From: a bacterium
GTDB taxonomy: Bacteria > Actinomycetota > Coriobacteriia > Coriobacteriales > CADBOM01
DNA: 34,706 nt
Direction: 5' to 3'
Assembly: GCA_024698685.1 (NCBI GenBank)
Contig: JAILQZ010000028.1
Coordinates: 1 to 34,706 of the forward strand
The notes beneath the pieces were generated by a model. The model was not told where the DNA came from and did not search any database. It saw only the letters and a program-made list of their open reading frames with translations. This document shows positions 8,327-16,560 of this stretch, one piece after another (positions within the stretch are counted from its first letter, which is position 1; every line of letters starts with the position of its first letter). The translations under genes and the position numbers were made by a program.

Positions 8327-10324
8327 CTACATTGCGAGTCCAAGGTCGCGGACGATGTAGTGTGCATCGCGCGTGGCTGTTTGGATGTTGCTAGGAATCT
8401 CGCAGTCGCCGATCTGGTGGAAGACCGGTGCGCAGAAGCGCAGAGCGTCGGCCTCTTCGCGACGACTCTTCATACCGATTGCGTATGCGATCGTATCGGC
8501 CTCGTAGAGATGCGTACCCTCCTCGGCATCTGCCGGATAGAGCGGCATTCCGAAACGCGGCACCGAATCGGGCTTGACGCCGGTGTACTCGGCAAGCAGG
8601 CCGTCGCCGGTGATCTCGAGAGCCTTGGTGGAGGTCGTTACATTGATTCCATACTTCGTGAACATCGTCGAGATTGCCAAGCCGTGGAGGATGTTGCCAC
8701 CGTCGTTGAGGTTGGGCAGCATCTCGACGATCTGGCACTCGCGGCCCTGCATCGCCAGGAAGATCGCGAGCTCCATGCCCACGAGTCCGCCGCCGATGAT
8801 GACTACGCGCTTGCCGGCTTTCTCAGGATCGAGGTAGAGCTCCTCGGCTTGGAAGACGTTGGGTGCGTCGACGCCGGGGATGTTCAGCTTCATCGGCGTT
8901 GCGCCGAGGCATGCGAGAAGCACGTCGGGCTTGACCTGCTCAGCGAGCTCAGGGGTGACCTTGTGGCCGAGCGCGACGTCGATCGGGAGCTTGGCGATGG
9001 TGCGGCGCTGCAGGTCGATGTACTGCATGAGCTTCTCTTTGAACGGCACCTTGGCCTCGCACTGGAGCGCACCGCCGAGCGAATCGCCGGCCTCGCAGAG
9101 GATGACCTCATGACCGTTCTTGGCTGCGCTGATAGCGGCCTGCATTCCCGCCATGCCGCCGCCGGCGACGAGCAGCTTCTTCTTCGGCTTGGAGGGGAGA
9201 GCTGCGAACGATTCGTACTCGTGGCCGATCTCGGGGTTGATCGCGCAGGTGATCGGGCCCTTCATCATGTGTGCGGAGAAGCAATGCAGGCAGCGCATGC
9301 ATTTGCGGACCTCGTCGTCGCGTCCCTCGCGCAGCTTGTTCGGCATGTCGGGATCGCAGATGAGGCCGCGCGCCATCGAGACGACGTCTGCTCCGCCGGA
9401 GGCGATGAGCTCCTCGAGCATCTCGGGCTCGGAGAGTGCGCCGAGCGCTCCGACCTTGGATTCCTTGACATGCTTCTTGATCTCGACAGCCCACTTGGCG
9501 TTGCAGCCGTCGGGGAGGAACATGCTCGGATGCGTGGTGGTGAAGACCTCGCGCACCTCATGGCTGCCGGTGGAGACGTTGAGGATGTCTGCGTGGCCAT
9601 CGAACTGCATCGCCTGGGCAATGCCCTCGTCGATGTGATAGCCCTTGTCGTAGATCTCGTCGCCGACCATGCGAAGCTCGATCGGGAAGCCGCGTCCGCA
9701 GAGCTGGTGGATGCGGTCGCAGATTGCAACAGCCAGACGTGCGCGGTTCTCGATGGAGCCGCCCCACTTGTCCTTGCGGTTGTTGTTCGGCATCAGGAAC
9801 TGGGTGATGAGGAAGCCATGTCCACCGTGAACCGTGACCATCTTGAAGCCGAGCTGCTTGGCATACTTGGCTGCCTGTGCATAGGCCTCGATGGCTTCCA
9901 TAATCTGGTCCTCGGTCATCGCCTTGATCTCATGGCCGAAGGGGCCGATCTCGTCGATTGGGCCACGGAGCGGGAAGCCGTTTTCGGCCGAGATGTAGGA
10001 AGCGTTGCCGCCGTGGCAGAGCTCGATCGATGCAACGGCGCCATGGCGGTTGATCTTGGCGGCCATGTCGGCGATTGCCTGCCTGCCCTTGATCGAGTTG
10101 TTCCAGAGGTCGATGCTGATTGCCAGGTTACGTCCAGCAGGGGAGACGTCGCCGCCGCCAACGCAAACGCTCGCAGCGCCGCCTATGGCCTTGCGCTCGA
10201 AATATGCAGAGCTGTAGTACTGCGGGTCGAATTCAACGCCAGTGGGGGCGTTGAAAATGCGGTTCCTGAAGACCTGATTGCCGAGGACAATCGGCTGGAA
10301 CAGATGCGGATACTTGTCGATCAT
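8327..10324 (-). CDS. OYE-type fused NAD(P)H:flavin oxidoreductase
   Basis: This 665-residue reductase has the same layout as its downstream paralogue: FMN barrel, 4Fe-4S motif CMRCLHC with the fourth Cys 11 residues on, FAD site VAGGGMAGMQAA and NAD(P) site IIGGGLVGMELA. It carries HGGHGFL with Phe in place of the OYE proton-donor Tyr. The frame continues upstream to 10486, but similarity to the paralogue begins at MIDKYPHLF, so ATG 10324 is chosen. The strong AAAGGAGGAGG site is 36 bases upstream, with a CCGGC/GCCGG hairpin between. The substrate is unknown; in gut Actinobacteria these families reduce plant, steroid or bile-acid-like enones, but no partner gene here identifies the compound. 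Confidence 0.92.
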   Translation of the reverse strand: MIDKYPHLFQPIVLGNQVFRNRIFNAPTGVEFDPQYYSSAYFERKAIGGAASVCVGGGDVSPAGRNLAISIDLWNNSIKGRQAIADMAAKINRHGAVASIELCHGGNASYISAENGFPLRGPIDEIGPFGHEIKAMTEDQIMEAIEAYAQAAKYAKQLGFKMVTVHGGHGFLITQFLMPNNNRKDKWGGSIENRARLAVAICDRIHQLCGRGFPIELRMVGDEIYDKGYHIDEGIAQAMQFDGHADILNVSTGSHEVREVFTTTHPSMFLPDGCNAKWAVEIKKHVKESKVGALGALSEPEMLEELIASGGADVVSMARGLICDPDMPNKLREGRDDEVRKCMRCLHCFSAHMMKGPITCAINPEIGHEYESFAALPSKPKKKLLVAGGGMAGMQAAISAAKNGHEVILCEAGDSLGGALQCEAKVPFKEKLMQYIDLQRRTIAKLPIDVALGHKVTPELAEQVKPDVLLACLGATPMKLNIPGVDAPNVFQAEELYLDPEKAGKRVVIIGGGLVGMELAIFLAMQGRECQIVEMLPNLNDGGNILHGLAISTMFTKYGINVTTSTKALEITGDGLLAEYTGVKPDSVPRFGMPLYPADAEEGTHLYEADTIAYAIGMKSRREEADALRFCAPVFHQIGDCEIPSNIQTATRDAHYIVRDLGLAM

Positions 10325-10396
10325 AATCAGTGCCCGGCTCAGCGTTGACGATGTGCCGGACCTCCTCCTTTCGATCTCTAGCGGGCATTTCTTCCT

Positions 10397-10449
10397 CTGG
10401 TTGCGCAGAGACGGCAAACCAGAAGCATATATGCTTTGAATTCTAGCAC
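10397..10449 (-). promoter_or_regulatory. Promoter block and 26-bp palindromic operator of the 10324 reductase
   Basis: On the minus strand an extended -10-like TAGAAT (10440-10445) is preceded by GGTGC. The palindrome 10397-10422, with arms CTGGTT and AACCAG, follows. A separate perfect palindrome AAGCATATATGCTT lies between them. The block matches that of the 7989 gene, except that the -10-to-palindrome distance is 17 rather than 12 bases. Confidence 0.58.
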
Positions 10450-10584
10450 CGCCGCATGTTCTCGCACGGCTGAAAGTCAATCGCATTAAATATCATCACA
10501 CGGATAGTTCGAGTCGGTGTAGCGGTAAGATAGTCTTTGTAAGACAATGCGCGCCTACCTGTATTAAAAGCATGGAGGAATGTC

Positions 10585-11733
10585 GTGAGGGTTCTGATCG
10601 TTCCCATGTTCGCGTTGTCCCGCATGGGTGGGCCGTGGTCGCGCGCGCAGGCGATCGCGGATGCGTTCGCGCGGGCTGGCCACGAGGCCGTGCTCGGCGT
10701 GGCACCAGATGGCAACTGCATCGCGCCTCGCGTGTTGCACACCTTCGAGATGCCCGCGCCTTCGCCGCTCGGGTTGCCGATGGCCATAGCCTCGCGCACG
10801 TTTCCGCTGGCGACCAAGCTCGGCATCGTTGGTCGCAAGCCGGTTCACAGCTATGAGGAGGTGCTCTGGCTGACCGGCAACCTCGCGCCGAGCTATGTGC
10901 GGGAGAGCGTCGATCTGCTGCGCGATTTCATAGAACGGGCGGGAATCGATGCGGTATATTCCGAGTTCAGCATCCCCGCTATCATCGCCGCGCGCCTTGC
11001 GGACATTCCGGTGTTCGGTTCCCATTCCTATCCCACGCAGGCATCCTATGCGAGCGCACCTGCCAAGGCCAAGGGCCTGCGCAAGTTGCTGGGGGAGCTT
11101 GGGCTTCCCGATATCGATTCCTCGCTCGAGCTCTTCACCTGGTTGGAGGAGCGCTTCGTGCCGAGCTGTCCAGAGCTCGAGCCCTTCGATGGCGGCGTGA
11201 CCTTCACGGGCTTCATGGGCGAGCCGCCTGAGCTCGGAGATGCTCAGCGCAATGTCATCGTGGTGTACTTGGGAAGCGGATCGGTTCCCGCCAAGGCCGT
11301 CGAACCCACCGTTCTCGATGCGTTCTCCGATTCGGACGTTGATGTGTTCGTGGCCGGCACAGAGGGGGAGCGGAGCTCGGGCAACGTGCACTTCGCTCCG
11401 CGCTTCGACTTCAGATCTCTGCTTCCGCGGGCGAGCCTCTTCGTCCACCATGGCGGCCAGAATTCGGTGATGGACGCGCTAGCCTACGGAGCGCCGCAGG
11501 TCATCGTGCCTGGCAAGGTTTTCGAGCGCCTCTTCAACGCGGAGAGCGTGGAGCGCGCTGGTGCCGGAATCAAGCTCGACAGGTTCGATGCCGCATCGCT
11601 TGTAGCTGCCTACGAGCGAATCCAGAGCAGCGATTCATATGTGGAAAGCGCCCTTGAGCTGCGCAAACAGCTCGTAAGCCTTGGCGGAGCGGACACAATC
11701 GTCTCTGCAATCTCCAGTCGGATGGGCTCCTAG
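10585..11733 (+). CDS. GT1-like glycosyltransferase (MGT/UGT type)
   Basis: This 382-residue protein has the two-domain GT-B plan of GT1 enzymes, which move a sugar from a nucleotide-sugar to small lipophilic acceptors such as macrolides, flavonoids or lipids. The N-terminus (MRVLIVPMFALSRMGGPWSR) is the acceptor-side Rossmann fold. Near residue 290 is HHGGQNSVMDALAYGAPQVI, matching the donor-binding HxGxxT/S signature of the family. GTG 10585 is preceded by GGAGG six bases upstream. A small palindrome GTCTT-TGT-AAGAC lies at 10533-10545, in the 260-base divergent gap shared with the reductase promoter, and might be an operator. It ends four bases inside the convergent ABC permease gene. Donor and acceptor are unknown. 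Confidence 0.8.
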   Translation: MRVLIVPMFALSRMGGPWSRAQAIADAFARAGHEAVLGVAPDGNCIAPRVLHTFEMPAPSPLGLPMAIASRTFPLATKLGIVGRKPVHSYEEVLWLTGNLAPSYVRESVDLLRDFIERAGIDAVYSEFSIPAIIAARLADIPVFGSHSYPTQASYASAPAKAKGLRKLLGELGLPDIDSSLELFTWLEERFVPSCPELEPFDGGVTFTGFMGEPPELGDAQRNVIVVYLGSGSVPAKAVEPTVLDAFSDSDVDVFVAGTEGERSSGNVHFAPRFDFRSLLPRASLFVHHGGQNSVMDALAYGAPQVIVPGKVFERLFNAESVERAGAGIKLDRFDAASLVAAYERIQSSDSYVESALELRKQLVSLGGADTIVSAISSRMGS

Positions 11734-12377
11734 AGGTCGACCCGCTCGAAGCGCTTCTCGGAGAGCTTCAGCCCCGCGAAGGTCATCACCGCGAAGAGAA
11801 CGATTCCCGCGATGAGCGCAATGAGCTGCAGCGGGCCGTAGGCGTTGGAGTTGAGCGCCTCCAGACCGGGGATGTGGTGCAACACCTCCGCAAGGCTCAC
11901 GACGATCGTCGTGATGACGATGTATATCACGAACGCTCCGCCGAACTTGTACGCGGTCTTGAAGAACCCTGCGATGAAGACGAGGTTGAACAGCCCGAAG
12001 ATGATGAGCATATAGCCCAGGTAGGCAAGATTCGCATTCATCATGGCGTTGAATCCGTAGGGGCCCGCGTCGCCGGCCACCAGCATCCGGATGGCGACGA
12101 ACACGATGCTCACTGCAAAGGCGATTCCCTGGATGACTAGCGTGAACGCGAACTTCCCGCGCACCACGTCGCGCTTTGCGATGGGCAGCAGCGAGCTGTA
12201 GACGATGTCGTTGCTCTCGCGTGCCGTTTGGAACGAATGGAAGATGCCGAAGCAGACGAAGAACGCGCCGACGAGGATGGGGTATTGCGGAATGAACGCC
12301 ATCAGCGTGAACACGATGAAGATGTAGGAGAGCTTCGAGGCGGAGAGCCTCATCTCCTTCGCGAGCAGCTTAGACAT
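11730..12377 (-). CDS. ABC-2 type transporter permease
   Basis: This 215-residue integral membrane protein has about six hydrophobic segments and the pattern of small ABC-2 permeases. An N-terminal MSKLLAKEMRL cytosolic start is followed by membrane helices, and SFQTARESNDIVYSSLLPI resembles the ABC2_membrane_5 group. It would form the membrane channel for the ATPase at 12370-13074, whose 3' end it overlaps by eight bases. ATG 12377 has GGAGGGAG upstream. This is the last gene of the AbrB-ATPase-permease operon. Small permeases of this kind often export peptides or lipids; the substrate is not evident. Confidence 0.85.
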   Translation of the reverse strand: MSKLLAKEMRLSASKLSYIFIVFTLMAFIPQYPILVGAFFVCFGIFHSFQTARESNDIVYSSLLPIAKRDVVRGKFAFTLVIQGIAFAVSIVFVAIRMLVAGDAGPYGFNAMMNANLAYLGYMLIIFGLFNLVFIAGFFKTAYKFGGAFVIYIVITTIVVSLAEVLHHIPGLEALNSNAYGPLQLIALIAGIVLFAVMTFAGLKLSEKRFERVDL

Positions 12378-13074
12378 GGATCTCCCTCCTCTCGTGCTCG
12401 AGCATGTAGTCCTCGATGGGCATGCCGAGCCCTTCGCGCGTTCCGGTATAGATGATCTTGCCCTCCTTGATATAGGTGACGTCGTGCGCGCATTTGTCGA
12501 GATCGCTCGTGATGTGCGTCGAGAAGAGAATGGCTACGCCCTTCTCCGCGAGCTGCTCGAATATCATCAGCAGCTCGTCGCGCGAGATGGGGTCGAGGCC
12601 GCTCGTGGGCTCATCGAGGATGAGCAGCTCGGCGCGGTGGCTCAGCGCCAGCGCGATGGAGTACTTGACCTTCATGCCTTCGGAGAGCTCGCGAGGGGAC
12701 TTGCCCTCGTCTAGTCCGAAGACATCGAGATAGTGCCGGTAGGCGTCCTCATCCCAAGTGGGGTAGAAGGTCTTCGTGACCTCCGAGATGAGCTGGATGC
12801 GCTTGCGCTGGTGGTAGCCAGCGGTGCTCACCACGTAGCCGATGCGCTGCTTGATTTGCGTCTGGTTGGTGCGCGCGTCGAGCCCGAAGAAGCGCACGTC
12901 GCCAGCGCTGGGATGAGCCAGGTCGAGCAGGCACTTGAGTGTGGTAGTCTTGCCGGCTCCGTTGCGCCCGATGAATCCCATGATGTGCCCAGCCTCGATC
13001 GAGAAGCCGACGTTGTCGAGCTTGAAGCTGGGGTAGGCCTTGCATAGGCCGTTGACCTCGAGAACCGCCGTCAT
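12370..13074 (-). CDS. ABC transporter ATP-binding protein
   Basis: This 234-residue nucleotide-binding subunit has Walker A GRNGAGKTT (about 36), signature ELSEGMKVK (LSGGQ variant, about 135), Walker B LLILDEPTSGLD (about 155) and the switch His in FSTHITSD. It powers the permease encoded just downstream. ATG 13074 overlaps the TGA of the AbrB-like gene (ATGA), indicating translational coupling, so longer upstream starts are not used. ATPase/permease pairs with an attached AbrB or GntR regulator commonly form stress-responsive exporters. Confidence 0.9.
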   Translation of the reverse strand: MTAVLEVNGLCKAYPSFKLDNVGFSIEAGHIMGFIGRNGAGKTTTLKCLLDLAHPSAGDVRFFGLDARTNQTQIKQRIGYVVSTAGYHQRKRIQLISEVTKTFYPTWDEDAYRHYLDVFGLDEGKSPRELSEGMKVKYSIALALSHRAELLILDEPTSGLDPISRDELLMIFEQLAEKGVAILFSTHITSDLDKCAHDVTYIKEGKIIYTGTREGLGMPIEDYMLEHERREIHV

Positions 13075-13283
13075 TCCCCGTCGTCCTCTCTGAACACTTG
13101 GGCCATGATCCTGTTGAACTGCCCTTTGGGTGGGATGGCGATGCCGCGCTTGGTGTCGCCGAGGAGCAGCAGCGTGTCGCCTGGCTCGATGCCGAAGATC
13201 TCGCGCGCCTCCTTGGGTATGACTATCTGGCCCTTGGCTCCAACGGTTGCGGTCCAAGCGAATCTGTTTCCTTGGCCCTTCAT
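13071..13283 (-). CDS. AbrB/SpoVT-family transcriptional regulator
   Basis: This 70-residue protein carries a swapped-hairpin AbrB DNA-binding domain: WTATVGAKGQIVIPKEAR followed by FGIEPGDTLLLLGD. Members bind AT-rich promoter DNA as dimers or tetramers. It is the first gene of the operon that continues with the ABC ATPase and permease, and its TGA overlaps the ATPase start. It probably controls its own operon through the AT-rich palindromic region at 13318-13344. The ATG at 13283 follows AGGAAGGAG. Confidence 0.88.
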   Translation of the reverse strand: MKGQGNRFAWTATVGAKGQIVIPKEAREIFGIEPGDTLLLLGDTKRGIAIPPKGQFNRIMAQVFREDDGE

Positions 13284-13317
13284 GGTGCTCCTTCCTCTGT
13301 TCGAGAATTTCTGAAAT

Positions 13318-13356
13318 GGTATGATTTGTTATACAAAGTATACCAAACGCACACAA
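13318..13356 (-). promoter_or_regulatory. Promoter with AT-rich palindrome before the AbrB-ABC operon
   Basis: On the minus strand TTGTGT (13351-13356) and TATAAC (13328-13333) are 17 bases apart. The -10 lies inside a 27-base segment whose ends are GGTAT and ATACC (13318-13344). This is a plausible autoregulatory target of the AbrB-like protein; that link is inferred. Confidence 0.5.
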
Positions 13357-13403
13357 CGATTCAAGTTGCATGAGGATAGGGGGGGAGACTATTCAGCTGC
13401 GGC

Positions 13404-15002
13404 CTATAACGCCTCGAAGCGCCTGCATCCGCTGCGCTTGAGCCAAAGCCTGAGCGCCACCGTAGCTGCGCAGAAGATCGCAATCACGATGATGAAGTAT
13501 AGGGTGAATCCTGTGATATGGCCCACCAAGAAGAAAACCCCTCCTAAGACCAAGCCCGATACTGCCCCGATGATCAGGGAGAGAAAGATGGCCATGCCGC
13601 GCTTGATCGGGACAACTTCGCTGGTCCACGTCAGGTTGGGCCACAGGACTCCCAGCGTCAGGTCGCAGTGGGATTGGAACAGCGCGAACACCTGGGGAAC
13701 CAACAGCAGCATCAGAGCTTCCATCAGAGTGCAGCTGACCGCGATGACCGCGCAAACGCTGCAGAATAGTGCGGGTACCGCCGTTAGGATGTACTGCATG
13801 TTGACCTTCGATTGCAGGATCTGCCAAGACGAAACCGGCAGGGACCTCACGATCCAAAGGCTCTTGCCCTCGAGCGAAACGGAGGGCGCCGCCGTGTCGA
13901 TCATGACCGACATCATGCAGATGCACGTGGTTAGCAAAATTGCCGTAGCGCCGGGAATGCCTGCGAAGAACAGATGCAATGAGACTGAGATGGTGCTGCC
14001 CTGCCACAGGATCAGCGCTCCTGCCAAAACCAGGAACACGATGCCAAGGCCGGTGTTGATCATGTAGTTGGCGCTCGAGGTGAAGCGAGTGAATTCCTTC
14101 ATCAGCAGCGCGGACGCGGGGCTCTTCTGCTTCGTTGCCTTCTCGCGATACACCGCCTTCTTCTGCTTGCCGCTGCTCGTTGCGATGTGCAGGAAGCTGC
14201 GCGAGATCAGGATCCAGGTCAGCGCGAGCAAGACTGCGCAGACCGCAGCGAATCCAGCAAGGGCAAGCCAGCCGCCATCCGCTGCCAGCCCGAACCAGTA
14301 AAGCAGGGAAGATGACTCCTGAACGAGCTCGCCGTAGTAGATGACGTTGGTGGCTATGTCCTCTATCAGGTTTCCGAAGCTGGAGACGAACAGGAAGTAG
14401 AGGACGAGAAAGACCAGCACGCCGAATACTGCAACGAAGCTCTTGCGGCGGAACTTGAGGTTGATCTTCGCTATAACCCAGCCGATCAGGCACGACAGGG
14501 CCAGCACGAGCGCTGTGATCAAGATTGCCCAGATTAGGCTCGTCATCACCAAGGCGACGTTGAGCTCCACCGTGACCCAGTGCACGATCAACGTGGGCAC
14601 GAGCACCACAACGGTGTACATCAACCCGAGCAGATAGACGTTGAGCAGGCGCGATATGAGGATGGTCTTTATGGGTATCGGCAACGACAGCAGCAAGTCG
14701 TTGTCCTTTGCCATGTAGATGCTGGAGAAGCTGTTGAGGGCCGCGCCGAATGCGCCGAGCAGCACTGCTATGGCGCCCATGATGACGAAGTACAGCCAGC
14801 CTGTGCCGCTGCTCGTGAGAGGATCGCAGATCACGATGGAAAGCCCCGTGAACATGCCGCCGAGGACTACCACCATGAGAAGTGCGAATAGCGCGAACCT
14901 GATTGCGGTCGAGGCCTTTGAGCGCGCATTGCCAGTCTTCGCATCGAAGAAGTAGCCGCGCCAGACCTCCAGCAGTTGCTTTTTGAGCAGAATCCAGACC
15001 AT
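13404..15002 (-). CDS. Large ABC-2 type transporter permease
   Basis: This 532-residue polytopic membrane protein has about 12 hydrophobic segments, grouped in two halves with a cytosolic stretch around residues 250-310 (SSGKQKKAVYREKATKQK). It resembles the large putative ABC exporter permeases of Firmicutes and Coriobacteriia. Its ATG at 15002 shares one base with the stop of the upstream ATPase gene (TAATG), so the two are translationally coupled and form one exporter. The substrate is unknown. Confidence 0.85.
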   Translation of the reverse strand: MVWILLKKQLLEVWRGYFFDAKTGNARSKASTAIRFALFALLMVVVLGGMFTGLSIVICDPLTSSGTGWLYFVIMGAIAVLLGAFGAALNSFSSIYMAKDNDLLLSLPIPIKTILISRLLNVYLLGLMYTVVVLVPTLIVHWVTVELNVALVMTSLIWAILITALVLALSCLIGWVIAKINLKFRRKSFVAVFGVLVFLVLYFLFVSSFGNLIEDIATNVIYYGELVQESSSLLYWFGLAADGGWLALAGFAAVCAVLLALTWILISRSFLHIATSSGKQKKAVYREKATKQKSPASALLMKEFTRFTSSANYMINTGLGIVFLVLAGALILWQGSTISVSLHLFFAGIPGATAILLTTCICMMSVMIDTAAPSVSLEGKSLWIVRSLPVSSWQILQSKVNMQYILTAVPALFCSVCAVIAVSCTLMEALMLLLVPQVFALFQSHCDLTLGVLWPNLTWTSEVVPIKRGMAIFLSLIIGAVSGLVLGGVFFLVGHITGFTLYFIIVIAIFCAATVALRLWLKRSGCRRFEAL

Positions 15003-15709
15003 TATTGCGCCTCGAGCTCCAGGAAGACGCTCTCAAGGGACTCATCGCCCTTGACTTCCTCCATCGTGCCTGACCTGATCAGACGGCCCTGCTTGATGAT
15101 CGCCACCTTGTCGCAGAGCTTCTCAGCCACTTCGAGCACGTGTGTCGAGAAGAAGATCGCTGCTCCGTGGTCGCAAGCCTCGCGCATCATGCCCTTCATC
15201 AGGAAGGATGCCTTGGGGTCGAGGCCTACGAAGGGCTCGTCCATGACGATGAGCTTCGGGTCGTGCAGCCACGCCGATATGAGGGCGAGCTTCTGCTTCA
15301 TGCCGTGGGAGTAGGTCGCGATGGGCTGGGCGAGGTCGTCGGTGAGCTCCAAGCGTCCCGCGAGGTCGCGAATCCGCTCCTGGCGCAGCTCCTCGCTCAC
15401 CCCGAAGATGTTAGCGATGAAGTTCAGGTACTTGATGCCGCTCATGAACTCGTAGAGGTCGGGGTTGTCGGGGATGTATGCCATCTGGCTCTTGCAAGCG
15501 ATTGGGTCGTCGACGATGGAGGTGCCGTTGATGAGAATCCTTCCGTTGTCGAACTCCTGGATTCCGGCAACCGAGCGCAGCGTGGTTGTCTTGCCCGCGC
15601 CGTTGTGTCCGATAAAACCGTAGATCTCGCCAGGGGCGATGTGCAGGCTCAGGTTGTCTACGGCGACCTTCTCGCCGAATGTCTTCGTTAGGTTCTCGAT
15701 CCTTAGCAT
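15002..15709 (-). CDS. ABC transporter ATP-binding protein
   Basis: This 235-residue ATPase shows Walker A GHNGAGKTT (about 37), a signature region TYSHGMKQKLAL (Ser-His replacing the Ser-Gly of LSGGQ, common in this family), Walker B LIVMDEPFVGLD and FSTHVLE with the switch His. It drives the 532-residue permease encoded directly downstream. The start ATG 15709 (MLRIENLTKTFG) matches the usual family N-terminus; a longer frame reaches 15748 but has no ribosome site. It is divergent from the XRE regulator at 15925, which is the likely controller. Confidence 0.88.
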   Translation of the reverse strand: MLRIENLTKTFGEKVAVDNLSLHIAPGEIYGFIGHNGAGKTTTLRSVAGIQEFDNGRILINGTSIVDDPIACKSQMAYIPDNPDLYEFMSGIKYLNFIANIFGVSEELRQERIRDLAGRLELTDDLAQPIATYSHGMKQKLALISAWLHDPKLIVMDEPFVGLDPKASFLMKGMMREACDHGAAIFFSTHVLEVAEKLCDKVAIIKQGRLIRSGTMEEVKGDESLESVFLELEAQ

Positions 15710-15766
15710 TCTCTCTTGCCTTTCCGAGGGGCGGCGGTCGCCAGCCAATATGGGTTAAAAAGCAAC

Positions 15767-15795
15767 AGTATCAATATTATGCGATTCATATGCAA
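15767..15795 (-). promoter_or_regulatory. Possible promoter for the 15709-13404 ABC operon
   Basis: On the minus strand TTGCAT (15790-15795) and GATACT (15767-15772) are spaced 17 bases apart, in the AT-rich half of the divergent gap between the ABC operon and the XRE regulator gene. Confidence 0.4.
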
Positions 15796-15924
15796 TTTCC
15801 AGTACCTGCCATTGAGTTGGCGGCGTGACAGCTCTATTGCGTGGCCTCTACGCTCCGTAGGTTTACACGGGTGCTCGTTGGCCGCAGTATGTTCTTGCAA
15901 GCAAAAGCGCAGAGAGGCAAGAGA

Positions 15925-16509
15925 ATGGACAAGTACGTAACCGGAGCGATCATCAAGCGTCTGAGGGAAGGGCGCGGCATGACCCAGGCGGACCTGGCAA
16001 GACAGCTGTTCGTCAGCGAGAAGGCCGTCTCCAAGTGGGAGACCGGCAAGGGCTATCCCGACATCTCGATTCTCGAGGATCTGGCCTCTGCGCTGGGAAT
16101 CTCTGTCATCGAGCTTTTCGCTGGCAACGATGTCTCCAACCAAAATCGCTCCTTCGACATGAAGCGCGCAGTGTTCTACGTGTGCCCAGTGTGCGGCAAC
16201 GTCATCGCGTCGACGGGGGAGGCCGTGGTCAGCTGCTGCGGAGTGACGCTGCCCGCGCTCGAGGCCGATGAGCCCGACGACGAGCACTCCATCTCCATCG
16301 TCACGGTCGAGGACGAGTGGTTCGTGCGCATCGAGCACCCCATGGACAAGCGGCACCTCATCTCCTTCATCGCTGCGGTGGGTGAGGATGGTGTGGATGT
16401 CCGCAAGCTCTATCCGGAGGGATCCGCCGAGTGCAGGTTTCCCAAGCGCATGATCAGGTACGTCTACTGCTATTGCAATCGCAACGGGCTGTTCAGAATG
16501 AAGCTGTGA
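15925..16509 (+). CDS. XRE-family regulator fused to a desulfoferrodoxin-like domain
   Basis: Residues 1-68 of this 194-residue protein form an XRE helix-turn-helix (IIKRLREGRGMTQADLARQL, then VSEKAVSKWETGKGYPDIS). The C-terminal part looks like desulfoferrodoxin/superoxide reductase. A rubredoxin-like CPVCGN...CCG site (about 90-112) is followed by a domain with EHPMDKRH, matching the HPM-x3-H iron ligands, and a final CYCNRNGLF. In active enzymes that last motif is CNxHGLW, so here a His ligand is replaced by Asn. The protein may therefore sense redox state, iron or zinc rather than turn over superoxide. ATG 15925 follows a GAGAGGCAAGAG region. Divergence from the ABC exporter suggests it regulates it. 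Confidence 0.8.
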   Translation: MDKYVTGAIIKRLREGRGMTQADLARQLFVSEKAVSKWETGKGYPDISILEDLASALGISVIELFAGNDVSNQNRSFDMKRAVFYVCPVCGNVIASTGEAVVSCCGVTLPALEADEPDDEHSISIVTVEDEWFVRIEHPMDKRHLISFIAAVGEDGVDVRKLYPEGSAECRFPKRMIRYVYCYCNRNGLFRMKL

Positions 16510-16548
16510 TGCGGCTGGGAGAATCAGCTCCAGCGTGCGCGGTTGATG

Positions 16549-16554
16549 TATAAT
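16549..16554 (+). promoter_or_regulatory. -10 element of the methyltransferase leader
   Basis: A perfect TATAAT lies 36 bases after the regulator stop; no convincing -35 is seen. Transcription would begin near 16561 and produce a leader of about 160 bases. Confidence 0.5.
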
Positions 16555-16560
16555 CGCAAC

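Noticed and set aside
5941-10348. Two long plus-strand frames (5941-8013 and 8360-10348) opposite the second reductase pair
   Set aside because: Same mirror effect; no ribosome sites and no recognisable domains, and the minus-strand genes are unambiguous.
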